A stretch of 64,000 bases of DNA from Toxonevra muliebris. Lineage: Eukaryota > Arthropoda > Insecta > Diptera > Pallopteridae. The notes below the pieces were generated by a model. The model was not told the origin of the DNA, searched no databases, and saw only the letters and a program-made list of their open reading frames with translations. Position numbers and translations under genes: made by a program. The DNA lies in assembly GCA_963691655.1 (NCBI GenBank), contig OY829326.1, forward strand, positions 41,009,989 to 41,073,988. The letters are read 5' to 3'. Of the stretch, positions 53,883 through 64,000 are shown one piece after another. The stretch's first letter is position 1. Every line of letters begins with the position of its first letter.

Positions 53883-54984
53883 TAATGTTTAAACTAAAAT
53901 ACTTCTCCTTGCATGACAGTAAAGACTTAAATCCAGTTATTGGCATAAGCCCGGAGTTCGAAAAGAGGTAAGTTTTTACCACCGCTTATTTTTTCTCAGT
54001 GTGCAAATAGTTTACAAGTAAATACACACTTTGTCAAATTGTCAATTGCAATGTACATTAGTTATGGTACGTACGAGTATATTATACTCGTATATGTACA
54101 CTAGCGGCTGGAGATTTCTGAAAGGGGGATTTTAATTTTTCGCCCCAAAAAATTTTGTTTTTTCTCTATTCATGATCAACGATCAAAATATATTAGACTT
54201 TTTTCGGTAAAGGTGGTTTTAGGGATAAACCAAACCTCAAGCCCCCCTCCCCTTCCTCCCCCTTAGGATCCGCTAGTGCTCGTCTGTATATTTATAACTA
54301 GAACCAGTACTTACTTTCAAATTCATATCATTATCTACAGCCAAGACTAGTGCTCGTAATTATTATTCAAATGAGGCAACAATCTTTTGTCATTCCGTTG
54401 CACGCTGATGCCGGAAAGTTGATTTGATTTGAGATTTGTATTCTATACACACACACTCGACCATTGTAGTTTAGTTAATTTAAACGATTTTTTTGTTTCA
54501 TTTACTTGCACTTTCGGGAAAATCCAATGATGAATTTATGCTTTTGATTACATGATCGATATTATTGTTATTCTTTTCATTATGTACAATTACAAAAACA
54601 TGGGTTAATAAACTATTAATATTATATTGAAAAAAACTTTAGCATATTGAATATTTAATTTTGAGTGGGCTAACAATAATATAATTAATTAATTGATAGT
54701 GCTTGCAGAGCGAACATTTTTAGTTTGTTTGAATTTCACAAAGTTTAATATTGCATTGCATTGTGGCGGCAGCGTTTTCTGATTTATGTAATTAATTTTA
54801 ATTTTGTTCAGAAAGTTTATTTGTAAAGAATTCAGAGAACAATTAAAAGCTTCAATGTGAATCAAATGGAAGAAATGAGGAAATGTACATAAATGCATTT
54901 ATGAGCTTTTAATGAAAAAATATAGCAAATTCAAACAAGAAGGCAAAATTTGACTAGAAATTCGGAAGACATTATATTTTATTC
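53883..54984. other. Gene-free DNA
   Basis: No coding sequence recognised. The run near 54,245-54,262 is C-rich on the plus strand (CCCCCCTCCCCTTCCTCCCC type), otherwise A+T-rich. Confidence 0.4.
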
Positions 54985-54993
54985 TAACCATCT

Positions 54994-55229
54994 GGTGGTT
55001 AATTTTCATAACTTTCTTATATTCACTATCAATATGAAGTGTATGAGAATTATAAGATAGTGTACAAGTACACACATTGGTTGGTAATGGCAAAACCACC
55101 AAGCCGATAAAAAATTGCCACACCGCCGTTCGGAATCAGCGTTAAACTGTAGGTCCAACTATGTGGTATCACAATGGGCCGTTCAGGCCTAAGTGTGTCT
55201 CTCGACAGCCACTCCAACCTAACCTAACC
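54994..55229 (+). repeat. SINE family 1, 5'-truncated copy with target duplication
   Basis: Lacks the tRNA head, starts at GGTGGTTAATTTTCATAACT, ends in ACCTAACCTAACC, and is flanked by TAACCATCT at 54,985-54,993 and 55,230-55,238. The 9-bp direct repeat and 5' truncation are what LINE-driven target-primed insertion leaves. Confidence 0.75.
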
Positions 55230-55359
55230 TAACCATCTAAGAAAGTTTTACTCGTCTTCCGTCTATAGTTTCAAAAAACAAACTCTATGGAACCCCAACT
55301 GGTTTTTGTTTAGCTTCACAGGATCGCCTTTTTCTCAACCGCTTGCTGAAATCGGTCGT

Positions 55360-55690
55360 AAGCCACGCCCACATCTCAAACAAGTGAGATTTTGAGAGAA
55401 TGATATCAGTCAAAATACCGATGTAAATAAAATAAAACTCGACACACTTATTACGATTAGTATAGAGAAAATTTGGCATGAAAATAAATAAGATCAAACA
55501 GTAACCACGCCCATCTCCTATACAAATAAAACTTTGAAAGAGTGACATCAAACCAAATACTGAAGGAAATTCAATAAAACTTGAGACATCAATTTAAATT
55601 ATAAAAGAAAATGTTTAATAGGAAAATCATCAAAATCCAGCAGTAACCACGCCCACCTATTGCATAAGTCAATTTTTCAATGCGAGTGTT
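55360..55690. repeat. Degenerate ~140-bp tandem repeat (CCACGCCCA units)
   Basis: GTAAGCCACGCCCA near 55,362, GTAACCACGCCCA near 55,502 and near 55,643 mark unit starts about 140 bp apart. Each is followed by related A+T-rich sequence with an AGAGWATGATATCA / AGAGTGACATCA phrase and AATAAAACT. Related single phrases occur at 48,610 and 63,353. Confidence 0.6.
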
Positions 55691-55699
55691 AAGGCAGTT

Positions 55700-57690
55700 T
55701 TCCTAACAATCCTGATTCTTGAACTAGAGCGACACTCTGATTTAGATGAAATATAAACTTTATTTATTCCAGTGCGAATGTTCACATCTATTAAAATTCC
55801 TAAGGAATTACAATTCATAGAAGCACTTAAATTACATTATACATACTTTCTAGTATTGAAAATCAAGATGTACAATAAGTTCCAGGAACGCTGATAGTTT
55901 GTGCAGATGACTATCCTCGCTTAATACAGTCGAACCAATGAAAATTTGAAATTAATAATCAAAGGTTCTAGAACTTATTTTACAATTTTATAGTAGATTA
56001 AAAAATAATATATAAGAAAAAGAAACTTTAAGCAGTGGCGGCAACAGCAATATTCCAGGCAAAATGAGTTCCTCTGCGTAGTTTTCACGACTAGTTGTAA
56101 AATTGCATACAATTCATAATTTTGATGCCTGATAGCTTTATAACTCAAACGAGTTTAATTTTAGATTACAATATTTGACCTCAAAATTCCCCAAGTTCCT
56201 ATAGTTGTCTAAATCAAATCGTTTTTTACAGTTTGGTCGACCCACAGAATAGCAGGAAGGAGATAGATATCGGAAAAAGATTTTATATATATTACTACAA
56301 CTACTGCGAGAGCCCACCATATTAGTTTCGGCATTTTGAATTCCTGAGTTTTGAGCTTAGATAAATGAAAACCCCCAATAATACCTGAGTGCCAAAATAT
56401 AAATATATTATACCTAAGAAAAAATGTAATGTCCGAAAAGAGTAAGTTATAGCGTCAAGTTTTTAAATGCGGGTAAAAACACAATTCGGAAAGTTCTGGA
56501 ACCGATCTTTGTAGCGTTGTTAACTAAAAGCTTTACCTCTTAAGCTGATATAAAAATCAAAATCGGGTCTCAGCCGGAAGTATAACAAATTTATAAGAGT
56601 TATTAAGCATTTTCAAAAATTCTTGTAAATTCATGAAACTTATTATTTTAATACATATGAAGCCACTAATATCTAGTGCACACCTATCTTCAAATACTCC
56701 ATACTACAAAACTTTCCAATATTTTGTTATACTTTCACAAAAATAAATAGTTTCACTCCAACAGCCACTCGGGGTTAATGTAAATTAAAAGAGTATCGAT
56801 CTAAAGTATTGTGAGCGAGAGAACAATACATTTGTGAAACAACCGTTTTTGAAGCCATTTTGAATAACGTTTACGTTTTCGACTTTTGACCATTTTTTGC
56901 TATCAAATACTACTCCGAACACAATGGATGCGACAGCAATACTGCAACATGACGCCAAGATGGCGTCTGCATCAAATGTTGTCGTATTGACTGCGACTTG
57001 AGCACGATGAACGCGGCAACGACAGAACTCGATTCTTCAATTAATTTTTCATCCATATCCTTTTTTCGACTATATAAAAATTAAAACAGTATTTTTTTTA
57101 AAAAAAACTTTTAATAAATTAACTTTTGAACTAACTGAACTATTTTCACGGTTGATAATTTGTTTGATTCATTCTATCGCAGGTCAAAAATAGAAAAAAA
57201 TTGTAGTCGATGACTGCGGCAATTGTCATTATGTTGCAGTGTTGCAGCCAATGTGTTTGTCTCCATATGAATGCAGGCGATCTAAGTGTTAACAGTTGGC
57301 ACAGTGCGTCGACCGGTTTAGAACGCTTGAACATGCTTGAACGTGACATAATTTTCGCGTGATTTACTTTCCTTAATTCCCACGTCAACACACCTACACC
57401 TGAATGTTCAGCATAAGCTTTTTCTTTTTAGGCAAACCTTTTGTCAAGGAAAGGATAACAGCATCCAGGAATCTTTCATCAAAATTCCTTCAAATATACT
57501 TACTTTAATTACTCTTACTGTAATATTTATGTCTTATTTATTTATTTATCTATCTCTTTAACCTTTTTATCGGAACTATTTAATTGTACTCTTAAAAGAT
57601 TTCAACTATTTAACATTAGTTTTTAATTTTTTAACCTGGAGTTTACTAAATATTAAAAAAGTGAATTTGTACAATGATTCAAATTTTTTT
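55700..57690. other. Gene-free DNA upstream of protease C 3' end
   Basis: No gene recognised. About 56,930-57,010 and 57,200-57,320 are richer in G+C and share phrases in opposite orientation (ACTGCAACAT / ATGTTGCAGT), which may be the halves of an old inverted element. The minus-strand AATAAA at 57,546-57,541 is a possible polyadenylation signal for protease C. Confidence 0.35.
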
Positions 57691-57703
57691 TATATATATG
57701 TAG

Positions 57704-59756
57704 TTATGTTCCAGCAATTTGCTCTGTTATCCAATCCATAAAATGTTGAGTGCTCGTGTAGACACCGGGAACACCAAGTTGGGCACATCCAATACCGTAT
57801 GATACGATCCCGATCAAGTAGAAAAGATTGCTACCTTTAAATGGCTGCAAATATGTAAGCAGTTAAATGTGCTCATGTTTCTCTCTGTTCATAGTGCAAT
57901 CATTTACATACCTCTGACAACATGAGAGGTCCGCCGGAATCTCCATAGCATGAATCTTTGCCGCCTTCTAGATATCCTGCACATAAAACCGAATCGTCAA
58001 ATTGTTCCTCAGAAAAGAGACGTTTTTTATTACGATAAGTATCACGACACACTGAATTTTCTAACACTGGAATTTGCAATTGCTGCAAAATATTTGAAGG
58101 TGCCGCATTTTCATTAATGCGTCCCCAACCAGCTACAAATGGATTATATCTGATATAACTTTTTGTTCGAAGATTATTAGCTACTGGCATACATATGGGT
58201 CGTATTGTAGCTAAGCGAAAAGAGAAGGTAAGATCGTTTAATTATTTTCAGTGCAGAAAAAATTGTAGAATTACCAGTGAAATCAGCACTTATTGCAAGA
58301 AACAGCATACCAATATCATTACGCTTATCGATAGTTCCAAAATCGGGGTGTTTTACCATCTTAGAAGAATTGCAATCGAACCAGATAAATAAAACTTTAC
58401 TTAACCCATCAACTACTTACTTTATTTACATCAATGTCAACGTGTTGCGTCTCAGATTCAGTGCTCAAATCGAATTCGCCCAAACGCACAAATGAGCTAT
58501 TTATTTTTAAGTAAAAAATTAATAAATGCTCTTTCATAGCTTTGAGAAACTTACAGATCTTTCAAAATGCAATGGGCTGCGGTAATTACGTGCCTTTCGG
58601 TGATTAGAGTGCCACCACAACGAAATGGTCTTAAACTATAACGATCATAACCGATCAATGCTATCCATGGCCAAGCACCTATATGACTATCCTGGCCACC
58701 AACAACTCTCGAAAAATGACTTATAGCAAAGCCACAACCCTCATCCTCAGTCGGCAAACGACGTGCCACATTAATTGTCTCACTTTGCTTGGTTTCAGTC
58801 ATTTTTGAATTACCGTTCGGACAGCAAACATTTGTACCCACAGATCCACAATTTTGATTAGACGATTTGAGATACGTTTTAAAGCTTTCATCTGTAGGAT
58901 TGTTTCTAGCTCGGTCGAGAAACACGGTGCAATTTTCCAAAGCTGCAAAAATAATTTAGAAGATGAAAATAAAAGCTATCTTTATATACTCTTAAATACT
59001 TTTAGAGCACATTCCAGTTTAAAATTGGAATAAAATTGGCTTTTTGGGGAATTTTTTTTAACCACTTTTAATCCAAGATGGCAGCGGTAGATGCCAATTT
59101 TTAAAATTCTTTCGCTACATTGGATCCACCACTTTGAATTTTAAAATCATATGTTTTTCAAATTTTAAACTGGAACGTCTCCTTAAGCATTTACACTTAC
59201 GCTGACAAACGCCCCATTCAAGTCCCGGTCCCTGACACAATACCGAAGTTCCCGCTGCGTTTCCATCCACACGTTCAATTGGAGACGGTGTAGTTGTTGT
59301 TGTAGTTGTAGTTGTTGTAGTACTCGTAATTCTAGTCGCAATCACTTCATTTGCATTAACAACTTGAGTGCAACAGACCTGCATCGAAATTATATGAAAT
59401 CTAGTTTCTCGCCGATTAATTAATCAAATCTACTCACCACTGGGTAATTATCATAGGTTATTTGGCTCCCACAACTACGTCTCAATGCCATTGAGTATTG
59501 TTTAGCAGCATCAGAATTGAGCTTTGTGAATAAATTTACCACTTGTGGGCAATATTGCAATGATACACATGTACCCATCTCTCCGAGGGGCGTTTGGCAT
59601 GCATTCTGATGGCCTCCTATTATTTTAGAGAAACATTTAAATACATGCAAGTACCGTGATTATTTTATGTGTATCCTTACGTTGATTATGTCCAAAATGT
59701 GATGCATTCAGGACTATAACACACAATGACATAATCAACAGTTGTAAAAATTTCAT
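57704..59756 (-). CDS. CLIP-domain trypsin-like serine protease C, two clip domains (8 exons, 473 aa)
   Basis: Minus-strand exons: 59756-59681, 59616-59438, 59378-59201, 58942-58555, 58496-58421, 58359-58275, 58210-57912, 57844-57704. Exon number and phases are the same as in A and B, and exons 1, 5, 6 and 7 have identical lengths (76, 76, 85, 299 nt). The signal peptide is [19 protein letters not shown]. Clip 1 starts in exon 2 ([19 protein letters not shown]) and closes at the VCC of exon 3; a Thr run forms the linker; clip 2 spans GVCQPLENC to NVCC in exon 4. Activation is expected at Arg223|VVGG. His268, Asp314 and Ser419 form the triad, and Asp413 predicts trypsin-like specificity. All introns are short (intron 1 is 64 bp). 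It is clearly a paralogue of A and B but much more diverged, so the split predates the 10-kb duplication. Confidence 0.93.
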
Positions 59757-61455
59757 ATTTATTCACTTTTTAATTGCAATCGTTTTTGTTTATTAAATTA
59801 ACACTATTATCAGCATCCGTTCTAGAGAAAACCTAACACTAAACTAATCTCAAACTAAATATAAACAAGGTAATTAAACTTCTAGTATATTTAATTTGAA
59901 TTTGCTGTGTATTGATAAAATCATAAAATCACAATACGTTCAGATTTTGTTCGGGGTAAAAATATATTTTATACAATGAAAATATGAAATAGGTGCAACC
60001 TACTGCAAAAATCCCCAATCTGTGATTTATTAAAAGTAGGACTAAGTAACTAGCATATTCTGAAGTAACATGACTGAGTTAGGTGAGTTCAGGTTGAAAG
60101 AACTACATCCGCTAACCCATTAACGATTAGAGCCGTGTTTGGGGTACTGGGTTCCCCAAATGACTTTCAATGTATTTTATCCGTTTTTCGATATATTGTA
60201 AATTTTGATATGTAACCAATATGAATTCCAACTATATTTTTTGATGGGATGAGTCAGAGAGAACTTAAAGCGACACAACCTCAGGCGTGAATGGGGAATT
60301 GTATTACCCATATTTATTTTGTATGAAACCATTACTCACGGTATCCTTTTTCATTTGTTTGATGTGTTTTTTGAAAATGTTCGGCTTATACACGACTGCA
60401 CGTACACATTTAGTATGGCAAGCTGGAGAAAAAACAAAACATTTGCATTTTGGAGCATTTGACATCGTGTTTCTATTACTATTTTCAAATTCTTTTTGTG
60501 GTGTTATTTGGGGTGAATATGTATCGATTGTAAAAAAGCGTTGATTGCGAAAGGTAAATTTTTGGTTTTGAATATTATTTTTTTTCGAATAGTTTTGCTG
60601 ATGAGTTTCACGTTGACAAAATGTGTTTCTGATCTCTATAGCCCATGTAACAGAAGAAGTGCACAAAGGCACTAGAAAGTCTCTGATAATCCATGATATA
60701 TAAGTATCACAAAGGTGGAGTGGTTACTTTCGATAAGATGGTGCTAGGATTCGCCAGTAAACGAGTTATGCCACCCAAAGTCACGGAAGTTGATCTAGTC
60801 ATACTTGCATAAATGCTGCCAAACACTAAGTCATCAGTTCAATTCGCTATGGACTGGATTGTCCACAAATCTGAAACTGTTGTTTCGCATCCGATTCAAT
60901 TCATTCAATTTTTTCAGTTACAGTTCATTCAGTTCTATTTTCACACAGAACCCAAAAGCTCATAATATCCATGAAAATTATCATTCACAGAATAAAAACC
61001 TATATTGATATATTCCAATGAACTCATTTATTGTGAGAATGTATCGCTGTTTATAGAATTTCCAACTAGTTTTTTACGTTAAGTCAATGAACCAATTCAT
61101 TGGATCAATTTCTTACATTGATCCAATATATTTTTACGTAAATGAAGTTAAATTTTTACATTGAATTTATCAAAAAAAAAAAACATATACGATACCGAGT
61201 TTTATGAAAAAATTAATTAGCAATTCAATTAGCTGAATATATCCTTTTCATAATTTTTAAAAAGTTACAGAGTAAGTAATGTTTATGTGGCAAATTCATT
61301 AAATTCATTAATTCATAATACGCAGTCAAAAAATAATTCATTAGCACAACGTACTTAAACATAAATTATACATAAAAAACCAATGTAGAACGTACATTGT
61401 ACATTAAAATTAATATAATTTGGGGGAAAACAAACATTTGTTTGAAAATATAATC
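59757..61455. other. Intergenic upstream of protease C
   Basis: Contains the protease C promoter presumably within the first few hundred bases, but no TATA/initiator pair as clear as in A and B was found. The overlapping ORFs at 60,287-60,672 have no recognisable product. The rest is A+T-rich. Confidence 0.4.
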
Positions 61456-61636
61456 ATTGATGGTTTTGTCATTACCTACCAAGGTGTGTGTACTTGTATA
61501 CTTTTTTATAATTCTTATACACTCGATAGCGAATATAAGAAGGTTATGGGAAATAACAACCACCAGACCAAGACGGTAATCGTATCCTAACCTCCCGGGT
61601 GAAAGTCTGGAGCACTACCCTCTAGAATATAGAGGT
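61456..61636 (-). repeat. SINE family 1, partial copy
   Basis: On the minus strand a diverged tRNA head (GCAACCTCTATATTCTAGAG) and body phrases shared with 2,844-3,106 (CTTATATTCGCTATCGAGTG; TTGGTAGGTAATGACAAAAC) are visible. The CCTAA tail is missing. Confidence 0.65.
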
Positions 61637-62033
61637 TGCCACAGTGAATATAAATAAGTATTTATCTAAACTATTTCCAAAGAAATATAATTATTCTTTC
61701 TATAAAAAAAAAAAAAACAAATAAATAAATTAATAAATAAAAATGTATAAAAAGCCATGCAATTTTTATATCGTCGTCGTTCAAGCAGAAATCACTAAGC
61801 CCAAATTAATTTTTTTAATTGGATCCGTATTAATTACCTTCTATAATTCGAATAATATAATAAATTCGATTTTTAATGATCCAGTTAAAACGTATACTAA
61901 TGTGTGTATCAATCTGTTAACTTTTTAAGTTTTGCCAGTGTTCGTAGAGCACCATGCACTTCATAAACTAACTTCATCTCAGAAATTAAAAAAATTGACT
62001 TAGTTAATTCTGCTAGAACGACAACGATATAGG

Positions 62034-62563
62034 GTATACATAACGCTCGTATCTATACAGTTTTTCGCGGTAGTATACCGCTTTTTCAACTCCAAAACCG
62101 CATACCGCCTTTTTTACCAAAATACCGCGTTTATACTAAGAAAAAAATATAAAATTTTTGAACACTACGAAATTCAAATTTATCAATCGCAATGCAAAAC
62201 GTGTCAGAGAACAAGGGCAACTCGTTGCAAGAACACCTTTGAAAGAAGTGGAAACATTCTTATCGTCAAATGTAACTTAAAATATCCATGCATTGATTTA
62301 TATAAATACTTCATAGCAAAACCAGAATCGCTTCGTCAAATTTCTTCAAAGCACAAATTCAATACAACTACAAAAGGAGATATAAATGGAGAACAAAGAC
62401 GATTTAGATGATGGATAAATTGCTTTCCTGGTAAATTTTCATTGAAAAAAATTTATACCGCGAAATATACAGTTTTTTTCAAATCGATTTACAGTTTTTT
62501 TTTTAATTTTTGGTAGAAAAATACAGTTTTTGGTCGGATAAAAGATACGAGCGTTAGGTATAC
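62034..62563 (+). mobile_element. Short DNA transposon with GTATAC ends, copy 1
   Basis: The left end GTATACATAACGCTCGTATCT (62,034) and right end AGATACGAGCGTTAGGTATAC (ending 62,563) are inverted repeats of 21 bp with one mismatch. Near the 3' half a broken frame on the plus strand gives ILIVKCNLKYPCIDLYKYFI and later KPESLRQISSKHKFNTTT, also found in copy 2. It is a deletion derivative of a coding element of unknown superfamily. Confidence 0.65.
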
Positions 62564-63051
62564 ATAATGCTCGTATCTTTTTTTCGGACCAAAAACTGTA
62601 TATTTGTACCAAAAATTTTTTTAAAACAGTAAATTGATTTGAAAAAAACTGTATATGGTAATACGCGGTATTAATTTTATTCAAAGAAAATTAACAAAGA
62701 AAACAAATTATCCATCATCTGAATCTTGTTCGTTCTCCATTTCAATATCTCCTTCTGTTGTTGTTGCATTGTATTTGTCTTTTGAAGAAATTTTACGAAA
62801 CAATTTCGGTTTTATTATGAGGTATTTATAGAAATCAACGTATGGATATTTCAAGTTGCATTCGACGATCAGAATCGCTTTCAATGTTTCCACTTCCATC
62901 AAAAGTATACTTGCACCGTGCTGCCATTGTTCTCTCTTAAATTGTATATTTTTTTTGCGGTATTTTAGTTAAAAATGCGGTTTGCGGTTTTAGAGTCTAA
63001 AAAACAGTATATTATCGCAAAAATCTGTATAGATTCGAGCGTTAGGTATAC
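62558..63051 (-). mobile_element. Short DNA transposon with GTATAC ends, copy 2, inverted
   Basis: Same element in the opposite orientation, sharing the GTATAC at 62,558-62,563 with copy 1. Its minus-strand ORF 62,902-62,708 reads MMEVETLKAILIVECNLKYP, then YVDFYKYLIIKPKLFRKISS, ending in an acidic MENEQDSDDG. It is open in this copy but broken in copy 1. The family is not recognised. Confidence 0.65.
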
Positions 63052-64000
63052 AGTATGTCAATACACAGTATTAGAATAATTTAACTATACAAAGTTCGAA
63101 GGTTAAAATTTATTTTGCTTAAATTTTTTCGCGCAGTGTTTAATAAAAAATCTAGAATGCCAAGTAATATTACCAAAAATAGATTGGAAAAACAAAACAA
63201 TACAACGAGATGTGTTACTTAACTGAAAATTGCAAGTCTAAGATACAAAATTAATACAAAGGGGAGTAAGACTAAACAATTCAAAGTTGTTTTTTTTTCT
63301 AGCTTATAACTAAATATAAAATATGCTTTATCATACCTAAAAATTTACACAGTTACCACGCCCACAAACCTTAAAATATTTTTCTGAAGTTTTGCATTTA
63401 GGACTAATACTAACTGATACTAATTGCTGAAAATTTCAGTACATTCGTTCAATAGACAAAATAAATTTCTAGATGGTTTGTTCAAAAGTGAATGAACAAA
63501 CAAACAGTTATTATTTTCGAATACTTTTCTGTAGATTGTATGGAATTTTCCAAACGCGTCATCTTTTAATGAATTTTTATACATTACGCGAGCGTACCTA
63601 ATGACAATTTTATTAAAATGACAAATATAAGTAATGTTTTAAATCAAAAAATAAAAAATAAATGAATCGTATATGTAAGTCTGTAGATAAGACAAATTTG
63701 AAAACGAAAATTGTTAGGTTTGTAGTAAGTTCTCTATAAAACTTTATATTTTAGAGGGAGGTTTACGCTTGAAACTCCACCTTAAGTCTTTTGGTATGAA
63801 CAATTCTGGTTTTATAAAAGTTGTATAACGATGCTTCCTCTTTAATTTCATAAATTTTCCCAATAAGATTTTTGGCCTAACCTATGAATCAAAAGAACGT
63901 ATCCGCACTGCATTGTTGCAAAATTCATGATTTCATGCAGAACAAATTATAATCGTTATAAATATGTAGATAAACGTGTTTTTACGAGAGGGCTAACAAA
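63052..64000. other. Gene-free right edge
   Basis: A+T-rich with no ORF of note. A single GTTACCACGCCCACAAACC phrase near 63,353 recalls the 140-bp repeat at 55.4 kb. Confidence 0.4.

Noticed and set aside
55205..55232. Interstitial telomere repeat (CCTAA)n
   Set aside because: It forms the tail of a SINE bounded by a target duplication, and similar tails end other copies.
60287..60672. Overlapping 85-aa (+) and 122-aa (-) ORFs upstream of protease C
   Set aside because: Each is the shadow of the other; no signal for splicing, family or preserved duplicate.

Overview
This is an A+T-rich, intron-rich nuclear segment from an insect. Introns are GT-AG, and the proteins are closest to fly families: Masquerade, the Nab cofactor and CLIP-domain serine proteases. 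A cyclorrhaphan fly, possibly a tephritid, fits best; that placement is inference from gene content and repeat style. There are no bacterial features.

Layout. 1-4,593: gene-poor upstream DNA with one tRNA-derived SINE. 4,594-8,420 (+): a complete 11-exon masquerade gene (1,058 aa) with five clip-like knots, Thr/Pro linkers and a serine-protease fold whose active serine is glycine. 11,794-26,880 (+): a complete six-exon nab gene (712 aa) with an 11-kb first intron that holds a decayed jockey-type retroelement, a MITE nested in it, a perfect hairpin and several exon-like islands. 26,881-28,681: nab 3' end and a dead Tc1-type transposon. 28,682-49,308: a direct tandem duplication of about 10 kb. 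Each unit carries one intact eight-exon double-clip trypsin-like protease on the minus strand (A, 30,874-34,304; B, 42,832-46,007) and one 79-codon ORF of unknown meaning on the plus strand (28,757 and 38,616). 49,309-57,703: repeat-rich DNA with non-LTR, SINE and satellite-like remnants. 57,704-59,756 (-): a third, older paralogue of the protease (C), with all eight exons in the same phases. 59,757-64,000: no host gene seen, but a pair of related short transposons lies tail to tail as a large inverted repeat.

How the genes relate. Masquerade is a catalytically dead clip-protease homologue. The three other proteases keep the His-Asp-Ser triad and Asp189, so they should be secreted zymogens with trypsin-like specificity after cleavage at a Lys or Arg before IVGG/VVGG. 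Such enzymes act in extracellular cascades (Toll activation, melanization, clotting) in insects; which cascade cannot be read from this DNA. Nab is unrelated in function: a nuclear co-regulator.

The most notable things are the base-level tandem duplication with a 29-bp direct repeat at its junction, the mosaic divergence of its two units (suggesting gene conversion), the preserved duplicated small ORF, and several apparently uncharacterised short transposon families (a TTAA-flanked MITE, GTATAC-ended elements, a roughly 194-bp MITE).
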